Assembly (NCBI GenBank): GCA_034231615.1
Contig: CM067307.1
Location: 1,642,001 to 1,706,000 of the forward strand
Length of the DNA: 64,000 bases
Direction: 5' to 3'
DNA from: Meghimatium bilineatum
Lineage: Eukaryota > Mollusca > Gastropoda > Stylommatophora > Philomycidae
Below, piece by piece: positions 34,601-43,210 of the stretch. The position numbers and the translations under genes were made by a program. Each line of letters starts with the position of its first letter. Position 1 is the first letter of the stretch. A model generated the notes under the pieces. That model ran no database searches. It saw nothing but the letters and a program-made list of their open reading frames with translations, and was not told the DNA's origin.

Positions 34601-35036
34601 ACATTTTGCCCAGTGTTACCTCAGCCACCTACTTCCTGTTTAGGGTTGTTACCCTACACTTGATGATTTATCCCGGTACATGGTCGGATAGTGTGATATT
34701 CTTCTGGCCATCTGGTCTTAGCGGACGGGGAATTCTTCAGGTGAGCCGCCACGTATTGACCATAGTCTGTCCACCCGTTATCTTGTATCGCTCAATTTCC
34801 CTACCGGTTACGTAACTGCTCAGGGGATATTTCTCAACGAGAAGCTTTGATGCTAATAGCATTTCCCAGGAGCGAAGACATGTGGTCGCATTTATACTCA
34901 GTTATTTTTATAACGGTTTATTCTCACGGACCGATGTCTCAAAGAGCAATGGGGCTACCACTGTACGAACCGTTTGGTCTCAAGGGAACAGTGGGGCTCA
35001 CACTGTATAGTGGGGGCTCATGCTGTTACAATCCGA
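31626..35036. mobile_element. Unclassified insertion (with 31353-31625) inside LINE-A
   Basis: This segment and the 58-bp array separate two parts of one LINE-A copy, so together they form a 3.7-kb insertion or nested group. It starts TGTGACGG and ends near TGTTACA/ATCCG, which could suit LTR-type termini, but no pair of LTRs, primer-binding site or gag/pol was seen. Smaller repeats: a 20-bp triplication at 31799-31850 (AATTCTATCATCAGCAATAG), GAGAGTCAGTCAGTCCCGAG at 32320-32365, and a ~175-bp pair near 34218 and 34393 (TTGCYCGYACTG). A purine-rich stretch runs from 33030 to 33350. The open frames on the minus strand at 33508-34505 match no family known to me. Confidence 0.5.
32956..32985 (-). 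other. Hammerhead-like CTGATGA...GAAA motif
   Basis: The minus strand reads CTGATGA, 13 nt, then GAAACGTCGTC. CUGAUGA and GAAA separated by a short stem is the hammerhead ribozyme core, and CTGATGAAGG...CGAAACGTC sequences are typical of Penelope-like element ends. Here the 13 nt between the boxes do not pair well, so a working ribozyme is unlikely; the motif more likely marks a Penelope-like remnant. Confidence 0.35.
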
Positions 35037-35161
35037 CTGATTAGAAATATATATTGGGAACAGAGTGCATCAATATGATGTGAAACAAGTACTCACAATA
35101 CATATACATAAGAATAGGGGTAAGACAAGGCTGCATTTTATCGCCAAACCTATTTAGTATT
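35037..35161 (+). mobile_element. LINE-A, segment 2
   Basis: ACTGATTAGAAATATATAT, then GVRQGCILSPNLFSI in frame, joining 31222-31352 on the left and 35403-36262 on the right. It ends in ACCTATTTAGTAT, one copy of the X1 target-site duplication. Confidence 0.82.
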
Positions 35162-35401
35162 CTTGATTCTTGATTAAAAAACTATCTTCACAGCACATGG
35201 GGTATTCCCATAAGTTCTCGGCACTCTGTTCCAGCAGTCATCCGACTCGATGGTGTTTCAAGACTAATGCCGCTGAAACATACATCGACATCAGGGCACA
35301 ACTCTGGCCCTTGTGACATGTTTCTTTGTTGTTCCGCCCACCCACGCCGTGCCCGTAACTAGTTCAAGGACAACGTCGGCTTGTCGGAACAATATGGTAA
35401 C
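35162..35401 (-). mobile_element. X1: ~240-bp SINE-like retroposon
   Basis: Flanked by ACCTATTTAGTAT (35147-35160 region) and ACCTATTTAATAT (from about 35401), an imperfect 13-bp duplication within LINE-A. On the minus strand it starts TAGTCGTAACC and ends in an AATCAAGAATCAAG tail. Other copies: 47166-47385 (minus, truncated) and about 50046-50350 (plus). There is no coding capacity. I could not see convincing pol III A/B boxes at its 5' end, so tRNA, 5S or 7SL ancestry is unassigned. Confidence 0.8.
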
Positions 35402-35402
35402 T

Positions 35403-36262
35403 GTTTTGGAAGGTTACGACTACCTATTTAATATCTACAAGGAGAATATTTTTTACAAATATAGAAAAAATGTCAAGACTCATAAGATCAATGGGAAAAT
35501 AATAAACAACCTGAGATATGCAGATGACGCTGTTCTTTTAGCAGAAAGTTAACTACAAAGACTAATAGATCAAGTCAATAAATCAAGTTATGAATATGGA
35601 CTGGATATAAATATCCAAAAACCATAAGCCATGATAATCAGCAAAGATACAGAAGTACAAGAGCTAAACATAAACATACATGGAGAGAAACTACAGGTAA
35701 AACATTATCAATATCTTGGACTCATAGTCACAAATGATGTCAGATGTGAAAGAGAAGTTAAAAGGAGAATAGGAATGGATAAAAGTACCTTCAATGACAT
35801 GAGGAAAATAGTAACATCTAAACAGATTACAAACAAGTTAAAAATGGGAATTATAAAATGCTATATCTATTCTATATTAATGGATAGCTCAGAAACATGG
35901 ACACTAAACAAACAATTAGAAGACAGAAGTGCTTTTGAGATGTGGTTATATAGCAGAATAGAGAGAACATCATGGAAAGAAAAGAGAACAAACAAAGAGG
36001 TGCTAAGAATTATTAAAAGAAATAAAGATCAGACAAATAAAATATTTTGGACACATTAAAACGCATGACACCTTATTGAAGATATTACTTGAGGGTAAAG
36101 TCAAAGTTAACTGAGCACGAGGTAGAAAGAGATACAAGTGGGAGAATAGAATAACAAGATGGACAGGTTACAGTCTAGCATAGTGCAGCACCAAAACAAG
36201 AGACAGGGGATGTTGGAGATCTGTTGCATCCAATCTTGTTTTCGGAGCCGCCACTTGATGAT
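35403..36262 (+). mobile_element. LINE-A, segment 3 with active site and 3' end
   Basis: Reads [32 protein letters not shown] (active site YADD near 35518-35529), YQYLGLIVTNDVRCE, SKQITNKLKMGIIKCYIYS, SETWTLNKQLED, MWLYSRIERTSWKEKRTN, then RWTGYSLA and LVFGAAT before a GATGATCATGAT tail. Stops at about 35550 and 35626 and a few frameshifts break it. This is the best source for the LINE-A C-terminus. Confidence 0.88.
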
Positions 36263-36861
36263 CATGATAAAAAATATTTTTTGTAAATGACAAACCAGGA
36301 GCAGAATGAACCTCTTGCTTAGCATGGCCTTCTTCAAAATATATGTTCTGTGTGGTGATCTCACACTGCGTCACTTATCTGGTCTGATTCGACTTTTCTC
36401 TTGATTTGGATTGACTGTTGATGCACAGTATTTATCAACATTATCAACCTATAAACTTTCAGGGTCGCAGGGTTGCCACTAAGGAAATATTCATTATGAC
36501 ATTTCTGTGGACATAAATAGAAGGTTTACTTTTAGGTACCAGAATCCAAGTCTTCCTTTATAGTATACGGAAGTCAGCAGCGATCAGTCACATCAACCAA
36601 GATGAGTGACACAGTGTGGGATCATCACGAGATACCTATAATCTGGAGGCGAGCTTATCTTAACCACTAAACAATGAGAACACCATCATCATGTGTGATT
36701 ATATTCTCCCAGATACGTTGAGAGAGTCTGAGTGTTAATGAGTTTTCTCTGAGTGCATGAACGATATTTCATAGATCAACAACGTATAACTAGAACATTT
36801 TTGTACATGTACAGAGAGAACGTTCCAAGTAGTTAATCTCATTGATCTTGTTGACATATGC
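36263..36861. other. No gene recognised; short promoter-like stretch
   Basis: Unique sequence. At 36558-36610 a TATAGTATA is followed by TCAGTCA and an ATG with a short frame (MSDTVWDHHEIPI), which could be chance. No domain seen. Confidence 0.35.
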
Positions 36862-37085
36862 AATCAATCAATCAATCAAAAACCAATCAAGCAAGCAAGT
36901 GTCATGTCGAGTAGGGCTGGTAAACATGTTTTCCCACAACTCTCTGTCTCTTGTGTTAATAAATTGAGTTGATGACACATTCACTGGTGTCACAGTGACA
37001 ACTCATCCAGCAACTTCTGTCTTTGTCTTCCACTGCCTCTTGTCTCTCTGAGATTTGCCATAGTGCATCTTAATCAACCAATATA
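36862..37085 (-). mobile_element. LINE-F 3' end with TGAT tail
   Basis: Minus strand: RDKRQWKTKTEVAG, then FINTRDRELWENMF and a (TGAT)n-rich tail at 36862-36900. Same terminus as at 22798 but from a different, more diverged copy. Confidence 0.82.
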
Positions 37086-37282
37086 GCAAACGTAGTTGTG
37101 CAAACACAACATTGGTTTTAGACTGTTTTACTCACACAGAAATATACGAAATCAGCGTTTTTATCGGCGGATCCTTATCACAATAAGATAAAAATAAAAA
37201 AAACAAGTGCTACAGAAGTCTGTTAAGAATTATATCAATAGAACACATGACAAATATATTTATCCGGTAGTAAATAAGCGAA

Positions 37283-37426
37283 CTTGCAGGACATCAAGAT
37301 CATGTTTTAGCAGTGGTGAAACAACGTAAACTTGCAGCACATAAAGATCAAGTTTTAACAGTTGTGAAAAAACGTAAATTTACAGGAAATAAAGATCACG
37401 TTTTAGCAGTGGTGAAACTGCGTCAA
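37283..37426. repeat. 48-bp coding triplication in LINE-B
   Basis: Three adjacent 48-bp copies encode variants of HQDHVLAVVKQRKLAG. 48 is a multiple of three, so the LINE frame is preserved (frame open 37313-37564). Single-copy homologues are at 10585-10630 and 49150-49200. Confidence 0.93.
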
Positions 37427-37620
37427 ATTGTTTATTTTGGACATGTAACGAGACATGACTCTTTCTCTCTCAAATTATTTTGCAAGGAACAATCGAGGCC
37501 GGAAGGAGAAGAGGGAGTCAGAGAAAACCCTGGATTAAGAACATCCAGGAATGGTTTCGGATGATTTTTCTACACTTCTCCGAGTGACTAAGGTCAGAAC
37601 TGTTTGGAGCACATTTTGTG

Positions 37621-37998
37621 CTGATGTATCCAGTGTGTCACATCTACGACCCTGATGTATTCAGTGTGTCACATCTACGACCCTGATGTATCCAGTGTGT
37701 CACATCTACGACCCTGATGTATCCAGTGTGTCACATCTACGACCCTGATGTATCCAGTGTGTCACATCTACGACCCTGATATATCCAGTGTGTCACATCT
37801 ACGACCCTGATGTATCCAGTGTGTCACATCTACGACCCTGATGTATCCAGTGTGTCACATCTACGACCCTGATGTATCCAGTGTGTCACATCTACGACCC
37901 TGATGTATCCAGTGTGTCACATCTACGACCCTGATGAATCCAGTGTGTCACATCTACGACCCTGATGTATCCGTGTGTCACATCTACGACCCTGACAG
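37621..37998. repeat. 31-bp minisatellite, 12 copies, in the LINE-B C-terminus
   Basis: Units contain CTGATGTATCCAGTGTGTCA and ATCTACGACC. They derive from the final LINE-B codons (TCAGACATACGACCC in the copy at 10850), where another copy shows three ~60-bp repeats. Confidence 0.96.
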
Positions 37999-38035
37999 GT
38001 TATGGGTTATTATTATTATGTTGTATGTCTCAGTA

Positions 38036-39535
38036 TCAATATTCCAGTGTACGGGTTGAACATGTTCCTCAATATGAATATTCCAGTGTACGGGTTGGAC
38101 ATGTTCCTCAATATGAATATTCCAGTGTACGGGTTGGACATGTTCCTCAATATGAATATTCCAGTGTACGGGTTGGACATGTTCCTCAATATGAATATTC
38201 CAGTGTACGGGTTGGACATGTTCCTCAATATGAATATTCCAGTGTACGGGTTGGACATGTTCCTCAATATGAATATACCAGTGTACGGGTTGGACATGTT
38301 CCTCAATATGAATATTCCAGTGTACGGGTTGGACATGTTCCTCAATATGAATATTCCAGTGTACGGGTTGGACAAGTTCCTCAATATGAATATTCCAGTG
38401 TACGGGTTGGACATGTTCCTCAATATGAATATTCCAGTGTACGGGTTGGACATGTTCCTCAATATGAATATTCCAGTGTACGGGTTGAACATGTTCCTAA
38501 ATATGAATATTCCAGTGTACGGGTTGGACATGTTCCTCAATATGAATATTCCAGTGTACGGGTTGGACATGTTCCTCAATATGAATATTCCAGTGTACGG
38601 GTTGGACATGTTCCTCAATATGAATATTCCAGTGAACGGGTTGGACATGTTCCTCAATATGAATATTCCAGTGTACGGGTTGGACATGTTCCTCAATATC
38701 AATATTCCAGTGTACGGGTTGGACATGTTCCTCAATATCAATATTCCAGTGTACGGGTTGGACATGTTCCTCAATATGAATATTCCTGTGTACGGGTTGG
38801 ACATGTTCCTCAATATGAATATTCCAGTGTACGGGTTGGACATGTTCCTCAATATGAATATTCCAGTGTACGGGTTGGACATGTTCCTCAATATGAATAT
38901 TCCAGTGTACGGGTTGGACATGTTCCTCAATATGAATATTCCAGTGTACGGGTTGAACATGTTCCTCAATATGAATATTCCAGTGTACGGGTTGGACATG
39001 TTCCTCAATATGAATATTCCAGTGTACGGGTTACATGTTCCTCAATATGAATATTCCAGTGTACGGGTTGGACATGTTCCTCAATATGAATATTCCAGTG
39101 TACGGGTTGGACATGTTCCTCAATATGAATATTCCAGTGTACGGGTTGGACATGTTCCTCAATATGAATATTCCAGTGTACGGGTTGGACATGTTCCTCA
39201 ATATGAATATTCCAGTGTACGGGTTGGACATGTTCCTCAATATGAATATTCCAGTGTACGGGTTGGCCATATTCCTCAATATGAATATTCCAGTGTACGG
39301 GTTGGACATGTTCCTCAATATGAATATTCCAGTGTACGGGTTGGACATGTTCCTCAATATGAATATTCCAGTGTACGGGTTGGACATGTTCCTCAATATG
39401 AATATTCCAGTGTACGGGTTGGACATGTTCCTAAATATGAATATTCCAGTGTACGGGTTGGACATGTTCCTCAATATGAATATTCCAGTGTACGGGTTGG
39501 ACATGTTCCTCAATATGAATATTCCAGTGTTTCTC
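38036..39535. repeat. 39-bp minisatellite, about 38 copies
   Basis: Units contain TTCCAGTGTACGGGTTGGAC and ATGTTCCTCAATATGAATA and are highly uniform; one unit near 39030 is 2 bp short. The array begins immediately after a LINE-B 3' end and finishes inside another LINE-B fragment. Because 39 is a multiple of three, two + frames and one - frame remain open for hundreds of codons. No signal peptide, start context or known domain supports a protein. Confidence 0.97.
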
Positions 39536-39537
39536 AA

Positions 39538-39990
39538 TCCCCATGCATTCCCTGGACACTCCCTGCGGGCATGGAGAGACGATTACAGGTAATCGTATAC
39601 AAATATTACAGAAACACTCTACAAATCTCTTATAGTGAACACAAGACAAATGTTTAGATAAGAAATAAAATAAAGATGTTTACAGGTCCACAAGAAGCAA
39701 CTACTATCAATGATGAAACGATCAAAACGTGCATGGTTTGGACATGCATGCAAGCATGATTAATTGTTAAAAATAACACTTTACTTAACAGTTGAAGGTG
39801 AAAGAAGTAGAGAAGGACAAATAAAAGCATGATAGACAACATCAAGCACTGACAAGACACGATTTTGTCCTGACTTGTGTCAGCATTACTGACGATAGAA
39901 ATCACTGGAGGACTCTCTCTGTGTGTGTGTGTTTTGATGCTTCTAATTTGGTACATCTACGACGCTGACATGTTTATAGGTAAACAGACA
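39538..39990 (+). mobile_element. LINE-B 3' fragment, degenerate
   Basis: Reads WTLPAGMERRLQVIVYKYY, TLQISYSEHKTNV, then broken CMVWTCMQA and a terminal LIWYIYDADMF equivalent to MWYPYDPERL in the copy at 49400. Many stops. It lies about 500 bp upstream of the second lectin exon. Confidence 0.83.
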
Positions 39991-40139
39991 CTCCCCATAA
40001 ATGTCTTACTGTTTCTGTACAATATTTGTTTGTGTGGAGGACGGTTGATGTACAGGATTGTTCTTGTATTGATCCCAGTTTTCCTAACATTTCTGCTGTA
40101 TAATCTACCAGTGTGTTCAAACGTCCGGCGATACACGGC

Positions 40140-40202
40140 TAAGTAACTATTTTGTTGTTGTGTGTGTGTGTGAGTGTGTGTGTGTGTGTATGTGTGTGTG
40201 GT
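40140..40202. repeat. (TG)n microsatellite
   Basis: TG run with a few interruptions; intronic. Confidence 0.9.
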
Positions 40203-40278
40203 TATATGTACGGCTGTGTAGATGTGCGTGTACTTACCCGCGTGTTTGTGAGTGTGCAGAAAATCTTATCTCTTATTG

Positions 40279-40452
40279 TTAGTGTAGAATACATTACTAC
40301 TTGCTACATTTTGTTAGTGTAGAATACATTACTGCGTGTTACATTTTGTGAGTGTAGAATATATTACTACTTGCTGCATTTTGTTAGCGTAGAATATATT
40401 ACTACTTGCTACATTTTGTTAGTGTAGAATCCATTACTAATTGTTACATTTG
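40279..40452. repeat. 35-bp minisatellite, about 5 copies, just upstream of a lectin exon
   Basis: Units contain TTAGTGTAGAATACATTAC and ACTTGCTACATTTTG. The array ends about 30 bp before the splice acceptor of the exon at 40484. Confidence 0.93.
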
Positions 40453-40483
40453 TTTTTATTTTGAAACGTCTTTTCTCTACAAG

Positions 40484-40580
40484 GAGGAAACCAACATTGT
40501 GTTGCAATTAATTGGTCAAACCGAAAGGGATGGTTTGATAATGAATGCAATTGGCCACAACAATTCATTTGTGAGAAAAA
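40484..40580 (+). CDS. C-type lectin domain, exon n+1 (C-terminal)
   Basis: A 97-bp exon with acceptor CTTTTCTCTACAAG and donor GTAAGT at 40581. It encodes GNQHCVAINWSNRKG, WFDNECNW and PQQFICEK, the last two conserved cysteines and the FICEK end of a C-type lectin domain. Joined to the exon ending at 26421 it restores the family's hallmark junction EPNNFGGNQHC with phase agreement (1 + 2 bases of a Gly codon). The position that is often WND in calcium/sugar-binding lectins reads WFD here, so calcium ligation may be altered. The exon leaves two bases of a Lys codon, so at least one further exon is expected downstream; it was not identified. No stop or frameshift. Confidence 0.88.
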
Positions 40581-40700
40581 GTAAGTGAATCACGTCTTGT
40601 ATTGAAATGTAAGTGAATGATGTCTTGCATTGAATGTAATTCTATTCATCTGTGAGAAAAAGTAAGTGAATGGTGTCTTGTATTGAATGTAATTCTATTC
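40564..40700. repeat. Duplicated exon end and splice donor
   Basis: TGTGAGAAAAAGTAAGTGAAT at the real exon end (40570-40590) occurs again at about 40651-40671, both followed by GTCTTGYATTGAATGTAATTC-like sequence. The second copy is a decoy of the last codons plus donor site. Confidence 0.8.
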
Positions 40701-41480
40701 ACACAAAAATTCGTTTTCGTGGGTACAGTTCCCTATTTGGCGAGGAATCTGAAGACCTTTCTTGTGATAAAATAGGAGGGATGGTGGATACTGAACAATT
40801 TTTAAATATCCAGTACTAAATGCCATATTCAGATTTCCCAAGGACATGGTGCTTAAACACCCCTCTCCCCCCCCCCCACCTAGACGATATTTTTATCCAA
40901 GGCCATGATCCGATTTAATTAAGATTGGCTTCAGTAAACAGTTAAAAAAAACATCAGCTGACATGTTTTGATTATATTTTAAAAAGTCACTTTATGTTAG
41001 AAAGATTAATCACGATGTTAAATTTTCAAGGTAGGAGAAAAAGAGACCGCCCAAGAGGTATATTGACACATGATATGCCCTGAACAGTTGAAATATAACA
41101 CTGACATAAATACGACAGCTTACAAAGAACTGAGGCACTTACAGAGTGACAGTGAGAGAAACGTTCTGTAAAGGATGCATCACGTTGATAAAGTTCTGAT
41201 TAGTATAGAACATGTAATTTTTGTGTGATTTGAACTTTTAGAGTGTGGATATTGTTGCGCTGTAGTTTACAACTGTAGGCTATAGCATTAAAAACCAGAC
41301 TGGTATTCATGTCATGTTGGTGACTATTTCACTGACTCTGACCACCATCGGGTTGCCCAAGATATTCGTGCGATGATCTTAAGTCGTGCTTCTCAGATGA
41401 CTGTACACGACATGCACTTGAGAACCGCTATATACGACTATATCAATCTGACACGATTGAGCCTTTAGGGATCAATGTCC
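40701..41480. other. No gene recognised; weak LINE-like tail
   Basis: A C-rich run lies at 40864-40877. At 41031-41160 the + strand reads GRRKRDRPRGILTHDMP and YDSLQRTEALTE, suggestive of the basic C-terminus of a LINE, but too short to assign. No next lectin exon was found. Confidence 0.4.
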
Positions 41481-41493
41481 GTCAGTCCTATCG

Positions 41494-42870
41494 ATGATAT
41501 CATGTTGTTCATCGTTGCTATCCATAGCTGGTCAAATATTAGCTGGTGTAATGCTGAACCGACTTACACAGACACTCACAGATGATCTTCTGCCTGAAAT
41601 TCAATGCAGATTTCGTGATACTCGCGGGACAGTGGACATAATCTTTGATGACTGTCAACTACAAGACAAATTGAAGAACATCAAAGGGAACTTTTTTACA
41701 ACATTTGTAGACCTCACAAAATATGTTTGTCAATGTGAACAGAGTTGATCTGTGAATAGTACTCGCAAAATATGTTTGTCAATGTGAACAGAGATGGTCT
41801 GTCAATAGTACTCGCAAAATGTGTTTGTCACTGTGAACAGAGTTGATCTGTGAATAGTACTCGCAAAATGTGTTCGCCCACCCCTCCCAAAGTTTACCGT
41901 TGTTATCAGTGATGAAGTGTCATCACCAGTTTTTACTGTAACAAATGAGATAAAACAAGGATGCTTTCTAGCTCCCACGCTGTTCAGCCTGATGGCTTCT
42001 GCCAAACTGACAGAAACAGCTAGAACTAGTGACGTAACAGGAATAAAATAAGATACAGAACACAAAGTAAACTTTTCAACCTTCGACGTTTGCAAACCAA
42101 AACTCAGCTGCGAGATGCACTGGTCAGGGAGCTCCTGTATTAAGATGACTGCGCACTGTATGTTGATGCCGCAGACAGTTTGCATGTCACACTAGACTAA
42201 GATGCTGAAGTTGCGACAACTTTGGTTTCACCATCAATACAAAGAAAACGAAGGTCATGTTTCAAACCACATCAAACAGACCACAACTTAAATCTCCATA
42301 TAAGGATCAAAGAAAAAAATCTTCAAGCAGTCAATAATTTCACCTACCTGGACAGCACTCTCTCACAAGATGTAAACATCGATACTTAGGTAAACAACAT
42401 AATAGCGAAAGCTAGTGCCACATTTGGAAGACTGCGAAAAAATGTATGGGAAACAAAGGGAATAACAACTACCAATAAACTTATAGTTTACTAAGCAGCA
42501 GTAATATCATCACTCCTTTATACATGTGAAACATGGACAGTATATGTCAGACACGCTAGAAAGCTCAATCACATCCACCTAAGCTGCCTTCGTAAGATAC
42601 TCAACATCCATTGGTGGGATAAATACCAGACAATAAAGTACTGATGAAATCTAAGTCTGTAAGCTTAAATATAATGTTGATGAAGGTTCAGACACGCTGG
42701 GAAGAACACAAGGTCTGCAAGAAATATCGTTCTACAGGCACTCTACAGACATCGCTGACTCACTTCAAAATAGACTCAAATTCATGGGAGAATCTTGCAC
42801 ATAACAGATTCAACTGGCGTTGTGTTATCTTAATGTATTGTATACCAACGGGATTATTGTAAGTTTACTC
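41494..42870 (+). mobile_element. LINE-C copy 2, degenerate
   Basis: Frames read SCCSSLLSIAGQILAG, MLNRLTQTLTDDLLPE, RGTVDIIFDDCQ, FTTFVDLTKYV, then after a 49-bp array VTNEIKQGCFLAPTLFS and, in broken frames, the C-terminal INIHWW-type region near 42600. RT motif A is disrupted by the array and the YADD region reads YxDDCALYV with a stop. Clearly older than copy 1. Confidence 0.83.
41713..41875. repeat. 49-bp minisatellite, 3.4 copies, in the LINE-C RT
   Basis: Copies begin at 41713, 41762, 41811 and 41860 (CTCRCAAAATATGTTTGTCA). The first overlaps the codons for DLTKYVC, i.e. RT motif A beside the catalytic Asp. The unit length shifts the frame. Confidence 0.93.
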
Positions 42871-42889
42871 AGTTAATGAAATCAAACTT

Positions 42890-43050
42890 AGCAAACATAT
42901 TCCTTCACAAATATATTCCTATATAAACTCGTGTATTTGTTTATAACAGACACTCTATGTACAAACATATTCCTTCACACAAAAATTTTCCTACACACAA
43001 ACATATTCCTATACACAAATATTTTCCTACACAAAAATATGTATACACAT
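42890..43050. repeat. Diverged ~20-bp repeat (ACAAACATATTCCTACACAC)
   Basis: Seven or so diverged copies of a 20-22-bp unit before the I2 insertion. Confidence 0.8.
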
Positions 43051-43210
43051 GTGTTTGCCTACAACACGGGTTCCGACACATCAAAAAGAGACATAACACA
43101 CAGAAAACAAAGTTCTAGAACATTGAACGAGAATCGCTCTATGCTAACAGAAATGTGTTGTCCGTACAGGTCGTGTTTGAATATATTTTATTATATTTTC
43201 TATTATATTT

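Larger units (their letters stand above)
37195..38030 (+). mobile_element. LINE-B 3' fragment carrying two tandem expansions
   Basis: Frames read CYRSLLRI, DHVLAVVKQRKL, VYFGHVTRHDSFS and a C-terminal VSSVSHLRP-type tail, ending GGTTATGGGTTATTATTATT. It is the LINE-B C-terminus, with a 48-bp triplication at 37283-37426 and a 31-bp array at 37621-37998. RT core absent. Confidence 0.85.

Noticed and set aside
36558..36640. TATA-like element followed by an ATG
   Set aside because: The open frame is only about 20 codons and unrecognised; such matches are common in AT-rich DNA.
38016..39537. Long minus-strand frames with NPYTGIFILRNMS repeats
   Set aside because: Complement of the 39-bp array; equally open on several frames, so not evidence for a protein.
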